Part shown: positions 46,701 through 59,331 of the stretch, one piece after another
Numbering within the stretch: position 1 is the stretch's first letter
Layout of the letters: each line of letters starts with the position of its first letter
Source: Echinometra lucunter
Taxonomy: Eukaryota; Echinodermata; Echinoidea; Camarodonta; Echinometridae
Length of the DNA stretch: 64,000 nt
Reading direction: 5' to 3'
NCBI GenBank assembly: GCA_029962745.1
Contig: CM057156.1
Location: forward strand, 2,626,114-2,690,113
Made by a program: the position numbers and the translations under genes
Notes under the pieces: generated by a model
What the model was told of the DNA's origin: nothing
The model's input: the letters and a program-made list of their open reading frames with translations, nothing else
Database searches by the model: none

Positions 46701-48647
46701 AGGCTGTGATCCGTTAAAGCGAAGAAACCCTTCTGTGTCTGTAGTGATTGACATAGCATATGCAAAGTGTCACATCAGATGGAAAAGGTGAAAATTATCG
46801 TACTGATTAAATTTTCATAAATGTCAAAATGTATTACTGTATACGCACTCGGGACCACACTTTTTCCCCTCCCCCCCCCCCCAAAAAAAAAAAACAGGAA
46901 CAAACATGTTTTATCCATCGGCCTTGAAACCCTTTTCGAAATTTTGTCCCTTTTCTAGAAATATCGTACCTCTAAAAAGTATAAACCCCTCAAAAATACG
47001 CCTTAAACTAAAAAACTCAACTCATTTGAGCCTATTTGACACACCCTTAACATGCTAAATGCGTTACCATCTCAGGCACCTAAGCCAGTGAAATACTCCT
47101 CTTTTTACGCATTTTTGTTTGTTTTTGTTTGTTTTTGTTTGTTTTCTCTCGTTTGGTAAGGACTTCACTACCCCCCCCCCCCCCCCTTCTCGAAATTCGT
47201 AGGAGAACACACAGGTTGCTCTTATGGTATTCTTCTTGTTTTTTTTTAATCATTATTATCAAGCAAGAAAAAAAGGAAGGAAAGAAGAATAATGACGTTT
47301 AGAAGCACAGTGTAAAGTGCATGAAATTTTTGACCAACATGACCCGAAGACCATTTATAATGGCTGATCTAGATTTCAGAGTTGCGTAGTGTGTTTTAGA
47401 TTGATGATCTACATGTAATCCAACTCAGTATTGAAGATTTTACTATTTCTCTCTCAAACAGTTATCATCGATGATCATGCAACAAATGACTGCCCGTAAA
47501 TCGGGGGTCTTTAAAAGATCATTCGGTGTAATGGGACATTACTTTCAGGATTGGGATCCGTCATGAGAAGAGTTACGACGCACAAGGATGCTCCATGTTG
47601 GATGCTTAGGAACTATCGAGGATTACTGAGTGAGTGGGTGGGGCAGGTTGAAGTGATACTTCAATGGTTCATGAGTTGCTTTGACAAGCTCATCAAAGAT
47701 GAATCGTACCGGCATGAATGGTAACACGGAAACAGAATTGTTACAGAGAAACCGCGAGTAAGCAAGGCTACAAGCTTAATTCAAAAGTTATTGTCTGACT
47801 AAATCACTTTCAAAATCGTGTGACTTGAATCAAGGTTAGTCAGCAATCGGTAAAATTGCGAATAAACAATGTCAAAGCAAAAAACAACAACAACAAAACA
47901 CCCAAACAAATGTAATTCTAGACACTATACAAGGTGATCGTTATATGTGAAAACTGTGTGATAAAAGTCAGCTAATGTTAAATTTTCAAAATCATATGAT
48001 CTGAAATCTAAATCAGCCTTGAAATTTAGGGGTAGCTAAAAAAAAAAAAAAGAAAAAGAAATACAGAACAAATATGACGGAAAAATTCTTCTTAGCCTTA
48101 ACTTGATGCTCTATGTGTTTTTACTTCATTTTTTAGTCAAGTTGTGTAAAAACATAGGGCAATCAATCGCAAAGTTGTAACAGCCAGTCAAGAACATTGT
48201 TTTATGTGCATCTCGTTCAAAAAGGGGACCTTGGACCAATCAGAATTGTTGATTTAAATTTTAAATTTTCAATCCTTTAAGCAAATAGTCTAATAATACT
48301 TTTATATTATACATAAATTATTATTTTTTCTGGCAAAATATTCTTGTTTCTCAGAACAGTCCCCCCCCCCTCTCTCTCTCTCACTCTCTCTCTCTCTCTC
48401 TCTCTCACTCAGTCTCATTTTTATCCTGTCTGTGTGTGTCTTCGGGTCTGTCCTTCTCTCCCTCTCTATATGTCCATCTCTTCCTTCTCCTCTTTGTTGA
48501 CATCTCTAGGTCCGATGACAACAAGACGTATCCTGTCTTAATATGAACATTAAGTAAATCCAGGGATGTGTAGAAATGGATTGTCGATCTTCATCTTTAT
48601 AATAGGGTCTTGTGCGCGATTGAATACGTAATGGATGAAGGTAGTAG
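43729..48647. other. Long stretch without recognisable genes
   Basis: Poly-C tracts (44905-44919, 45069-45084, 46867-46882, 47171-47187), CT tracts (44959-44975, 48370-48412) and a TTTG repeat (47115-47145). TTGTTTCTGCAG at 44513-44524 looks like a splice acceptor, but the following frames match nothing known. A 68-bp direct repeat is listed separately. Confidence 0.4.
46601..46735 (+). repeat. Two direct repeats of about 68 bp
   Basis: ACCACAGAAATATTTCAAAC at 46601 and ACCATAGAGACATTTAGAAC at 46669 start two units that both continue with TACAAGCA..GCTGTGATCCGTTAAAG and GAAACCC. Confidence 0.65.
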
Positions 48648-49120
48648 TATGGAAGGCCATCCCTGCCATTAACGCCAGCTAGCTGACGTATGCTCCAGCA
48701 ACCTTACGTATGCTCCAGCAACCGTACGTATGCTCGAACAACCTTACGTGAGCTCATTTTTAACCTTACGTGAGCTTATTTGACCTATCACTGCGTTCGA
48801 TTTAGGTGCTAAGCACGCGTATGCTATTATCACACGGCAGCTTGTAGCATACGTATGGTACTTCGGGAGTTGAGCATGCGTATGCTAGTATCACACGTCA
48901 GCTTATAGCACAAGTATGCTCAGTAGAATACCATGCGTATGCTCTAACCTGACGTGTGATAATAGCATAAGTGTGCTTAACACCCTAATCGAGCTCGCTG
49001 ATTGGTCAATTAGCTCACGTAAGGTTAAGAATTAGCTTACGTAAGGTTACTGGAGCTTGCATAAGGTTGCTGGAGCATACGTCAGCTAGATGGTGTTAAT
49101 GGCAGGGATGGCCTTCCATA
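48648..49120. mobile_element. Palindromic MITE, 473 bp, TATGGAAGGCC ends
   Basis: Both ends read inward TATGGAAGGCCATCCCTGCC then ATTAACrCCAkCTAGCTGACG and TATGCTCCAGCAACCTTA. Perfect 6-bp flanks TAGTAG lie at 48642-48647 and 49121-49126. The interior repeats ACGTATGCTCCAGCAACC, ACCTTACGTGAGCT and GCGTATGCTAxTATCACACG in both orientations. The TATGG start and 6-bp target are shared with the 21-bp-repeat elements at 40579 and 41253. No transposase. Confidence 0.8.
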
Positions 49121-49126
49121 TAGTAG

Positions 49127-50999
49127 AGCTTATAAATACACCTGCAAGAAATCATTTTCTGTCTCGACCGTCCTTCCGAACAGTTAAAGGTAGTCAAGGT
49201 AAAGCGTGAAGTACACGCAGTATACATGTTTGATGATTTCTACACGATGAATTTTTAACCGTTCCTTTCAATTCGTTCAACCTTTTCAGTATTTGATATG
49301 TCACAAGACAGGTGGTGGAGGACTATATCAGCTGATGTCAGTCCACAGGAAGATTTAATTGAATTAATTCATCAGGAAAGTACTACGACCTTAGCTGAAT
49401 ATCTTTTAATGCAAAGCTAATTTTTGTATTCTTCAGTTTCAATGATAGATCATAATAAAGCCAGATAAAAAAACCTTCCTGATTCATTAATCAAACATTT
49501 TACAATCTATATAAATCAGTATATCTTAGGAACTTAATTTATTTAAGTACCTAAATAATGATTATTGATTAATTAACTTAATGAATTTATGTCCCGGTTC
49601 CGACGAATCATAAAAGTAAATTTTGTTTGAACCATACTCAGTGCCAAAAGCTGATCCCTTTGAATACATGTATTTTCTCCTCATTTCATTTAGTCTTTGA
49701 TATCTCATTAGATGCCGTGGGGGGGGGGGGGGGGGTCTGCGTTGATTTTCAATGAAACAAAAGAATCTACAGTATCGTAATTTTGGGCAGTTTAGTATGA
49801 TTTTCTTTTGTGGATTCTTCCAAGGGACAATACAGTGTTTATAAATTCGTATTAGATTTTTATTCCACCGTGAAGGTGATCGCAAAAAAGGATATTGCCA
49901 TGTCTGGAGTTACAGTTTTGTTTCATTTGAACTTTGCTATGCTCGCCAGAAAACAAATTTGTATATTCACATAGCTAAGGAAATGAAAACATTCGGACTA
50001 AAACGACTGGCGACTGCAGAGATGAATATGAAGGACCTGTTTCGTGTTGAGGTGGTGGGGATAGGTGTATTAACTCCCAAAGTGCTATTACCAGTAAATG
50101 GACTTGCAAAGACTGCCCTTCGTGTCCTGTTTCATGATAAACGCAATACGAGTATTGTTTTCAAAAGCAAATTCGATGTTCTGAAATATAACCTTCAGAA
50201 GTGTTCATGAACAGATTCTGACATTGTGAAGAACATGCAACAGAGAACGAAAGGTCAACACATTGAACACAGTATCTGTTCCTCGTACTAGATGTTCTGA
50301 CATAATTATGGGACATTAATCAGCTTTCATACTGAAACATAACACAAGAAAATGTATTGGAAAATAGGGAGAGAACATGCAACATGTGCAGGGAGACTGC
50401 TCGCGGCTTGGCGACAAAGAAAGTAGATATTGCCAATTAGGATTCCGACTAAAATGAAATCGAAAAGACCAGCAACATAGGATATTGAGTCTGAGGGTGA
50501 AAACATTGAGAGAGAGAAAGAGAGAGAGAAAAAAAATATTCATCAAAAAACAGCAACAACAAACCGAAGTAAGACAATCGTGTTAAACGAACAATTTAAA
50601 ATTAAAAAAAAATAACGACAGCTGTAAAGGAAACAGGGATGTGATTCCTTCCTTTTTTTCATTGTTATGATTTAAACAGAAGCTTCAGTTCTAGGAAAGG
50701 AATGATGGAGAACAATTTGTGGTCTTTTTAAAATTTCTGTATAAATTTGGAAAGATATAAGATCTTCCCTTTAAATAACAAAACTGTAAACTTCTTGTTA
50801 ATCAGTTAATGAGGCAAGTGGAAAATAAATTTCAGTTCAATTAATGAAATGCCTACATACGAATTATGTGAAGGGACAGGTTTTCCAATCAGTGATGTAG
50901 GCTACAAGTCCGGGAATATCCTAGGGAACACGCACACCACAGTACTTTTTTTTTTAAATTATTATTTCTTTAAACACACATGCACACATTGGTAGCAGT
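49127..50999. other. No recognisable gene
   Basis: AT-rich intergenic DNA with a G run at 49719-49736. None of the frames resembles a known protein. Confidence 0.4.
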
Positions 51000-51153
51000 A
51001 TGCCTATAGCACGTTAATTTATTTGATGTACGATAAAAGAGCAATGTAGATAAACTGCCTTGCTCAAGGGCATTTAGTGCCGTCGCGAGGATCGAACCCC
51101 CGATTCTCGCGTCTCCAGTCGAGCGCCTTAAACCACTGAACCACGACACCTCC
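51000..51153 (-). mobile_element. tRNA-derived SINE
   Basis: The minus-strand head starts GGAGGTGTCGTGGTTCAGTG. The A box TGGTTCAGTGG (51133-51143) is perfect and the B box GGTTCGATCCT (51088-51098) has one mismatch. Between them is GGCGCTCGACTGGAGACGCG. It then continues GGCACTAAATGCCCTTGAGC. The GAGGTGTCGTG start equals that of the SINE at 14581. The 3' end is unclear. A functional tRNA is unlikely because the arms do not fold as a cloverleaf. Confidence 0.65.
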
Positions 51154-51245
51154 ACACACGCCAACCCACACTCATATACTCACACCCTCACACGCGTGCA
51201 CACATACACAACATTATACACACACTCACATTTTCTACATGTTCT
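51154..51245. repeat. CA-rich simple sequence
   Basis: Imperfect CACACA-rich tract next to the SINE start. Confidence 0.6.
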
Positions 51246-51382
51246 AGCGGGGACACTCATGTATTCGATGTTTGAATTCAAACTGTCGTGTCTTACGGTT
51301 CAAAGGGACCGGACACGTTTCATGGCGGGGACACTCGTGTCTTTGACGTTTGAATTTAAACTAATGTAACGGTTCAAAGGAA
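51246..51382 (+). repeat. Two direct repeats of about 78 bp
   Basis: GCGGGGACACTCATGTATTC (51247) and GCGGGGACACTCGTGTCTTT (51325) begin two units that continue with GATGTTTGAATTCAAACT-like and ACGGTTCAAAGG. Confidence 0.65.
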
Positions 51383-54300
51383 TTTGGATAGTTTATCATT
51401 TATTACAAAGAAGTTGCAAAGCCTATGACTGTGGTATTACATACACATGATCAGTATGGTATGGTGTTCGACCCTCGTAAGTTTCATGAAGTTTCCAAAA
51501 ATTTACAAAAGGGACCCCTACCATGCCTATGTACTACTTAATAACTTTTCCAAGCTGCTTTGAAGCAGTTTGCTTTTATCATAATTGCATGACTAGAACT
51601 CGAGCTTATGTGCAGGATCGCTAAAATTGTATTGATATGCTTTGAAGAACGCCCAAATCTAACAAAAAAATGCATATGACATTAGAGTAGACCTACATGA
51701 AGTCATTCCAAGAATATGAGTCACGGTGACACAGAAGAGGTGTTACCTATCCCTGCAAATTGAAAGAATATATTGCAATGTATCTCGCTAGTAGTATAGA
51801 GAAGTAATGACTTGCTTTGATTAATCAATTCCAGAAGGGCAAGATCATCAAAAGGTTTACCGCCAGAACATATCATATAAAAAAGCTATCCCGCCTTTCA
51901 GACGTACATCGGTATAGCTATGACATTATCCATCTATACCATCTCCTAGCCTGACATTCATTTAAAGCGCCTCGCTACAAAGTTTCTCGGTATTATTGGC
52001 CAACAGATGTGAGCTAAATCATTCCTGGTTTAAATCGTGCCGACAAGAGGATATTGCTTTCGTTTGGCATGTTTAGGATGAAACTTCTATTTACCTTGAC
52101 AATACCTCAATCCCCCCTCTTTCATATTTACCCGAAATCAACTTTCCCCGGGGCCCCGCAAGGGAGAGTTCATACCGCGAATACTTTAACTCATCTTACA
52201 AGAAGGAATGAGATACTACCTTCAGTATGTTTTTAATTAATTCGGATTTCACTTCCAGCTGCTCAAAACTCATCAGGAAAACATTCTCAGGAGTTGATAG
52301 ACAGTTCTCAAAAATTTCCGATAGATGTGAAAATGAAATCATAAGTACTGATGTTGTTTACAGTTGCAGTTTGTGGGGAAATCATGATTTGCTTAAGTCT
52401 CCGATAAGTAAACATTTTGGTGACCAGTGATGACATCATATTCTGTAATATATATGCACATGATTCGCTAAAGCACAAAGATGGAGTCCCTCGCAAAATT
52501 CACAATTTTGTGTGCGTTTTAGAAATATGGAAATTCAAGAAATATTTTTACTTCAGTTTGTTTGGTCTTTTATTTAATTCGATTATGAAGATTTTTTCTT
52601 TCTTTTTTTTTTGACAAAGTGTTGCTAGTTTTCATTTTATTTATTTTTTTTCAATTCGATATCTTACCCTTATTTTTTTCAGCAAAAATTAGTAATAAAG
52701 CCCCTGGTCATGCAACAAAGGGGCTCAACTTTTTGCCCTGCCAATGACTGACCTGTACCAACAGAAGGCTTTTGCTAGTATTATCTACTCTGTCCGCAAG
52801 AGTGTGAACACTTTGTTTTCTTGCGGGTGTCCAATCTCGTAGAGATACAAAATATGTTGGGTTAGATTTAGGTAAACGCTTGAAGATGTTTTCTTCAGTA
52901 AGAAGCGATTGTCAGATTGACACTTACTTCTGGAAAGCATCTGATGGACTGACTTCCTACGGCCTGCAGATGATGGATTTAAGTGTTCATATCTTTTATC
53001 GTAATATATATTACTTAAAATGAGAGTCGATTTCCGTTTTCTTATTGATGTTTTATTATAAAATTTTGGATCGATTTCATATTTCAAAGGGGAGCGACAC
53101 TATGCCAAACACAAATAACTCTCCAGGTATATATTATGTTCTTGACCATCTTGTGCGGAATGGTTATTGCTGCAAGAGTGCATAGGTAGGAAATTTGTGT
53201 GATGTGGTGTAAGTCATGCATGTTTTGATCAAAGATGATTGAATGCTGATAATCTAGACCTAGCAATAAGCAATATTTACACCTCTCTATTAACCTATGA
53301 AATACTATTGGTTCTAGCTAATAACTGGTCTTGTATTCAAGTTAGATCGTCGAGAGGTTCATGGGCAATAAATTTCAGTAGAATTGAATGCACATTTTTC
53401 TAAAAAAAAAATCCCCTTGCTGCTTTAACACTCGACCGTTCCATGAGCGAATTCCTATGTATATTGTATGCAGAAAAAAATTTCATCGTGTATATTTTGC
53501 CTCCACATCTTTGTTTCCAGTTTAATGTAGGCTAGATTTAAATATAGCAGGTTATTATAAAATTGCACTACAAATCGCACTTGAATAAAAGAACAACAGT
53601 TTTGAAAAGTTCGCAAAGTGGAACTGGAGTTTGTCGGTTTTTTTTTTTTGTTTTTCACCCCCAAGAACCTAGTTTGCCAGAATGATTAAAGAGAATAAAT
53701 TTATAGTTTTCTTAAATTTCTTTAATCCTTCCTGTACAATTCCCTAGATCATAAACATGCCCAGTCGGGACCCCTACTTCTCCTTGGTTGACATACTCCG
53801 TAGTACTTTGAGGGATGATCTTCTCAAATTCGGTTTAACCAGGGAGCTCGGGTTCCTAAGATTTCCATGAATACGATGTCAGTTCATAACACCTAACTGA
53901 CTATCACATTATTGTACTCCCATGATGACTGGAATACTGCTATCAAAAATGAAGCATTATCGTTGGGTTCATATTCCACTGGTTAAGGGGGCTAGCCAAG
54001 GGCGTTTCGATAACATCGCTTGCTTTGAAATTGCTAAAGGCAAGCGAGTTTCGCTTACATACGAATGTGTATGAAACTGATAGAAGGTTCACTCCCACGC
54101 ACACTGGGTAATTTGATAAGAAGACAGAAGGATATTGTTAAACAAGAATCTGGTAGTGGAAAAGTATACTTACGCCTTATTATATCGCTACAAGTTATTA
54201 ATAATAGTCTCAGTCTGTGTTTCAGATTATTTGAGGTCCTCTGGCTAACTGTTTCTAATTTCTCCCGGACTGGAAAAACATTTCTTAGACTATTGTGCTT

Positions 54301-54681
54301 GCTGTTCTTTATCTTCAATTTACAGTATGTTATCTTAACCCTGAAAAGATGATTCCGACGATCGCACAACAGGAATCCAATAAAAAAAAATCAAAATCAA
54401 AAATGAAAAAGTTAATGATAATATAACAATGAAATATTATATTTTCGGAATGGCATTTGCCATCAGCTTATCTTGAAAAAGTTTTCTTAAGTTCCTGTTT
54501 TCAATAATCAAATTTAGTTTCATATTTCTCGAGGTCTATTAGTTCGAATTCAAACATCAGTGATGAAGTTAATGATTTTGAAACAGATGAACTTATTTTA
54601 TGTCATCACTTCTGTATTTCAAGAGAGAAAAAAATTATAAAAAGCGTTCTTAGAATATTTTCATTGTAATTGTTATAATCG
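51383..54681. other. No recognisable gene
   Basis: Intergenic. No coding similarity, transposon ends or RNA genes recognised. Confidence 0.4.
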
Positions 54682-54739
54682 AATTTAGGCACCTCTCACG
54701 CTGATGGAGGGTGAGAGGTGTGTGAGAGGTGCCTAAATT
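54682..54739. repeat. Perfect 18-bp inverted repeat (hairpin)
   Basis: AATTTAGGCACCTCTCAC at 54682-54699 and its exact complement at 54722-54739, with a 22-bp loop holding a second GTGAGAGGTG that can pair with the same left arm. It is not followed by a T run. It could be a tiny MITE or a foldable transcript. Confidence 0.8.
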
Positions 54740-55080
54740 AAAAGTAATAGTTATTGCGTCGAGACACTTAACCGTATATAATTGCTCGGCACTGGCGCCA
54801 TAACAATGTTCTAGAGTGTTTTGTAGAAGTGATCACAGAAAGCGTTTCGCCCGATACAAAAGTCCTCCATGATATTCCCTATTCCCTACTCCCCCGTCTC
54901 AACAGTCCCATTGCGTTGCACCCAAACGAACCTAAAACCTGACCTTTGTATCTACGATGGACTGAGGAAAAAGCTTATGATCATAGAACTGACAGTCCCA
55001 TTTCAAATTGGAATCGACAAAGCCCATCAATATAAAGTTGATATTTGATACTTGTCCCTAGTCACAGACATTCGAAGCAA
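54740..55080. other. No recognisable feature
   Basis: Nothing assignable. Confidence 0.4.
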
Positions 55081-55083
55081 CGT

Positions 55084-55218
55084 TTATGATGATGATGATG
55101 ATGATGATGTTGGTGATGATAATAATGATAATAATAGTGATAACAACAACAATAATAATAATAATAATAACAAAAATAATAATAACGACAATAATGATAG
55201 TGACAATAATGATGATTA
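55084..55218. repeat. (GAT)n and (AAT)n/(AAC)n microsatellite
   Basis: (GAT)n at 55087-55112 followed by an imperfect AATAAT/AACAAC tract. Confidence 0.85.
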
Positions 55219-56311
55219 AATCAATGAATTTTTACAATACACCCATATGATTATCGAAGAAAATAACTGCAAGACCGATCTTGCAAATTATGACCTTTCA
55301 TGCAGTTATGATTTGTTCTCTGTGTATAACGTTTTGTATTGTATGTCCTGCCTCGGCAGTAATGCGCTAGGACCTGGACTACTCTATTTTTTTTCACTGT
55401 GTTTGTAAATGATTATGTAACTGTTATATTTTATATGTTATGTTCCTTTATAGAATATTGAATATAGACAATAAAGTGATACAATACAAGCAACGGATTT
55501 TGGCACAATTTACTACAAAACGAGCGGTCTGGAGCATTTTTCCCCCTTTTTTCACTAAACAAATTTTACTTTATCATAAAGTTGCGAAGTTGAAGATGAT
55601 GGAACGAATGAAGTTTTCAGCTCATGCATGCATCCCTCGTTTGCTTACCTCACAACACTGACGTCAGAGGGAAAAATAGTGCAATTATTTATCCGCATTC
55701 TTCCGAACTCTTCGATCTTAACTAGCGATTTTTCTCGGGGTAAAGCGACCAAAACAAGAGTCGAGTTTCAGGGTTCTAGTCCCTACCCTATCACACATTG
55801 TGAAAGATAATACTTTCTTTCCTTTCAAGTATGCTTTCACGCTCTACGATATCGATATCTAGTGGTGACTTAATTGAATAAACAGGAAGTGACGATGCTA
55901 GCAAATGCATGATTTTCGACAGGTTAATTCAATATTTGTTATTCTGATCTTCGTCACACAGATCAAATACGGTTGCGTAACTGTAAAATGTTAGAACATG
56001 ATAAACATATCTCTATGCGATTTTTATGTAATATTTCAGATGAAAAGAGTTAAGTGAAAATGAAGTTAGGTTGCGATATTGTCATTCATTTCATTTAAGT
56101 CATATCCATATGCTTTATTTAAAAAAAAAAAAAAGTTGGGTCCAAAAAGTTCAGCAAATACAATAAAACATAATACAAGACATTTACACATTGTTTTCCC
56201 TGGTATTTATGAAGAAATATGCACTGTAAAATTTATTATTATTTAAAGGACATTTCCACAGTGTTCTCTCTTGTATTCATTAAGAAATATGCACTCCAAA
56301 ATTGATCTAAT
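55219..56311. other. No recognisable gene
   Basis: AT-rich intergenic sequence; an A run at 56120-56133. Confidence 0.4.
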
Positions 56312-56740
56312 CAGATTTGACTAGATTGCCGGATCTCACGAGCACCAGCACTATTCTAGTCACAATTGACACAATTCTAGTAAAAATGATTAGAATCCTA
56401 GTAAAGTTAAAATAGGACCTCACGATAATCACCACTGTTCTAGTCAAAATCGAAACAAATTCAGTGAAAATGATAAGAATTCTAGTATTTTTTTACTAGA
56501 ACGCCTGATCCCACAGGCACTTTCACTGTTCTAGTCAAAATTGACGTAATTCTAGTGAAAATGACCTGAATTCTAGTAAAGATGAACCAAATTTTAACTA
56601 GAATTCTGGTCATTTTTACTAGAACCATGTCAGTTAAGTGTTGGAATCATTGTGATCCTACGTTCTAGTCAAATGTTGTTTTAGAATTCTGGTTATTTTA
56701 GTATTGTGCCATTTTTTTTATTAGAACAGTACAGATTTGT
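56312..56740. repeat. TTCTAGT-rich array of about 90-bp units
   Basis: Three diverged units, each with a TCACGAxxACCA or TCCCACAGGCAC start, CTGTTCTAGTCAAAAT, then GTGAAAATGA and GAATTCTAGTA. After about 56590 the words appear in the other orientation (ACTAGAATTCTGGTCATTTT, TACTAGAACC), so the block is partly palindromic and may be a decayed MITE. Confidence 0.6.
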
Positions 56741-57841
56741 TTAGAGTATGTTTCCGGGGTATTTAAACGGTGACTTTAGTACGAATAGTTTATTTCTTCT
56801 CAAGTACCATTACCATGGTTACTGTACATATCTTCCTACAGAAGATATTATTTTCCAAGAATGATGGAAAGTTTTGAAGGATTGTAGGGAGTTCCAAGAT
56901 ATTTCTACAGGTATAGCCTGTATGTATGAATTTGGTCTGAATGCTCACATTGAGTTTTGTTCATTCGTTGTATTTTTGACAAAATATGTTATGTCATTTG
57001 AATCTCTAGCAAAGAATCAAGCTGGTGGTATTAGGAATTCGGATGTGTTCATCGATCGGTTTTGCGGTCTTATACCACAGAGCTGATGCGATGTCATAGG
57101 ATAGTGAGAGCATGCCGGGGGGGGGGGGGGGGGTAATTGCAAAGCAATTTGTGAGTGGAAATGATGAAGTGGGAATTTGTTTTTTAACCCATTAGCCAAC
57201 TTCATAATGGAGGAAATTATAACCGAAGGGTGAAAGGAAGAGACTATATCCGAATCAAAGCCTTGTCTTGTGATCAGCCTCTTCCGCATATTATCTACAA
57301 CTTTGTCCTTCCTAATCCCTACCCCCCCCCTCTCTCTCTCTCTCTCTTACACACACACGCGCGCGCGCACACAACGTTCACACCATGAGCACTAGCACGC
57401 ACAAAAACTTTTTTCTCTGTCATTCTATTTTTCTTTTCTTTTTGTTTTCCCAAATTACAGTGCTTTCAATATCTCTTCCAGAGTATTATAAAATCATTTC
57501 TTTAAATCCTACCACAGACCCCACATGTCCATTAAAAGATTTGGGAAACGAAAGTTTCAGCGAGAGAAAAATACGAAAACTTTTTTTTATTGTACGTACA
57601 TGTACATGTACATGCAAATCACTCCTAAAACATGACAAACAAACGTATGTCATAGAAAATGAATTGTCCAGCCAGTAATACGTTGTCCAGTGTGCTTTAA
57701 ATGATTCTAGTGCGGAAAAAAATAAAATAAAAGCTAGACAATTATCATCAAAATGTATATTTACACTGGAATTTCGTATTCTTTTGTTGCATACTACAAG
57801 GAAATGAAAATGCACATAAATTGATTTTGATAAATCGACTT
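56741..57841. other. No recognisable gene
   Basis: Poly-G at 57117-57133, a CT/CA/CG microsatellite at 57323-57370, and a (TACATG)n at 57596-57615. No coding similarity. Confidence 0.4.
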
Positions 57842-58241
57842 TATTATTATTATTATTTTTATTTTTACTTAGTTTGGCGTCACCTGTGCCTGGGAGGGGA
57901 AAAGCGAACTGAATCTCTGTAACCCGCAGGTCTCTCCTCCCGATATCACTGATTGGGGGTGTGCAGGTGGACCTCATACACCGGGGTTTCCCCCTACTCT
58001 CATACGAATAGTGCAGTGGGATCTTTAACGTGCAAAGGTGGCGAGTCTCCTTTACACGGGACCCCCATTTAACTTCCTATCCAAGGGACGGAGTGTTTTC
58101 CACTGTAGCATAGCCTGCGTCTATGAAACAGGGGAGGGGCACGATAACACACAAAGTAGGCTTCAGTCATCCGCCTGGGTTGGACTCGAACTCTCGATCT
58201 TTCGTTCGACAGGCAGACGCTTTACCGACTGTCTTTAGTAT
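57842..58241 (-). mobile_element. tRNA-headed SINE, about 400 bp
   Basis: On the minus strand a tRNA-like head (GTAAAGCGTCTGCCTGTCGA, with the B-box-like GAGTTCGAGTCC) is followed by a long body, whose plus-strand words include GTGGGATCTTTAACGTGCAA and TCCGCCTGGGTTGGACTCGA. It ends in (AAT)n at 57842-57857. The 163-codon minus frame crossing it is not a gene. Confidence 0.6.
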
Positions 58242-58768
58242 TATTATTTGGCACTTTTCGAACGACTGAGTAACAAATTTCAAGGCTCCTTTGAAGCGCA
58301 CCGAGACGTTATAAACATAAATGCTTTGTAGAACGGAATATCATTGCTGTTGTCCGCATTGATCTGCTTAAGAAGATCTGATTTCATTAGCTGTTCAATA
58401 CCATCTAAAATTAATAGTGGGTTTTTACGTCATGCCTGACAATATCCTGCTTGAAACTGTTTTCTAAAATTCTGGAAACTGAAAGGTTAAGATCTTCGTA
58501 TCATTGGCAATATAACTCGGAGACAAGATTCATTTTCAGAGAGAAAATTAACTAGCATTTCACTCAGCACTTTAAGGTGACTTTTAAGAGCAGAATTAGA
58601 TATCTTATTATCGACAATCAGCACGTTCTTGTGAGAGGGTGACGTGCAAATAAGTTGTAAAACAACTCGAGTCCATTTTCCCCAGTCAACTAAAGAAACG
58701 AAATTCAATCATGTAAGCTACATTCGAGATCCTTATATCTTTTTATAAATACACGGAATATTTGTTAC
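58242..58768. other. No recognisable gene
   Basis: Nothing assignable; a few SINE-like words near 58260-58310. Confidence 0.35.
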
Positions 58769-58881
58769 CACAGTGCAAAAAGTCGTGTTAAATATGCAAC
58801 ATCAAGCTGGAGTTACATGTCCGGTATTCATTTATGGTGTTACATTAACACCCTTGGGTGTCACTTCAAAATCTAAAACGT

Positions 58882-58923
<42 letters not shown>

Positions 58924-59331
58924 TTAGGGGGTTCATTAGTTCCTGTTCTTCTTGTCGATTTTTAACTTCAACAAGAAGATGAACTTCCCGCTAAACTACT
59001 TGATGTTGGAACAAATTTTTAAACACATTTACACCACAGTAACGCCACAGGGTGTGGTCTCCTATTTACACTGGGCCGGTGTTATACCATTGAAATTACA
59101 CCAGCGGTGTCAAATCAACACCATGTAGTATCATTGTTGAATTAACACCAGCGCAGCGTCAAAAATATCACCAGCTGCAGTTTCAAATTAACACCAAGAA
59201 GTGTTGATTACTTTTCTACACCATGACGGTATAGTTTCAACACCTGTCGGTGTGGTCCTCTATTGACAGTGGAGCGGTGTTATATTTAACACCCATGTGT
59301 TAAATCTTACACCGCTCTTTTTGTAGTGCAC
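58769..59331. mobile_element. Probable MITE made of ACACC/GGTGT repeats
   Basis: The left edge CACAGTGCAAAAAGTCGTGT and the right edge, complement GTGCACTACAAAAAGAGCGG then TGTAA, form an imperfect terminal inverted repeat. The interior carries at least ten TTAACACC/GGTGTTAA-type words in both orientations (58840-58860, 59030-59320). A (GTT)n lies at 58879-58922. A target duplication could not be fixed. Confidence 0.5.
58879..58922. repeat. (GTT)n microsatellite
   Basis: About 14 GTT units, read as poly-Val in one frame. Another (GTT)n is at 59365-59386. Confidence 0.9.

Noticed and set aside
57486..57977. A 163-codon minus-strand frame as a protein gene
   Set aside because: Its first part is SINE sequence including an (AAT)n tail, and the rest matches no family.
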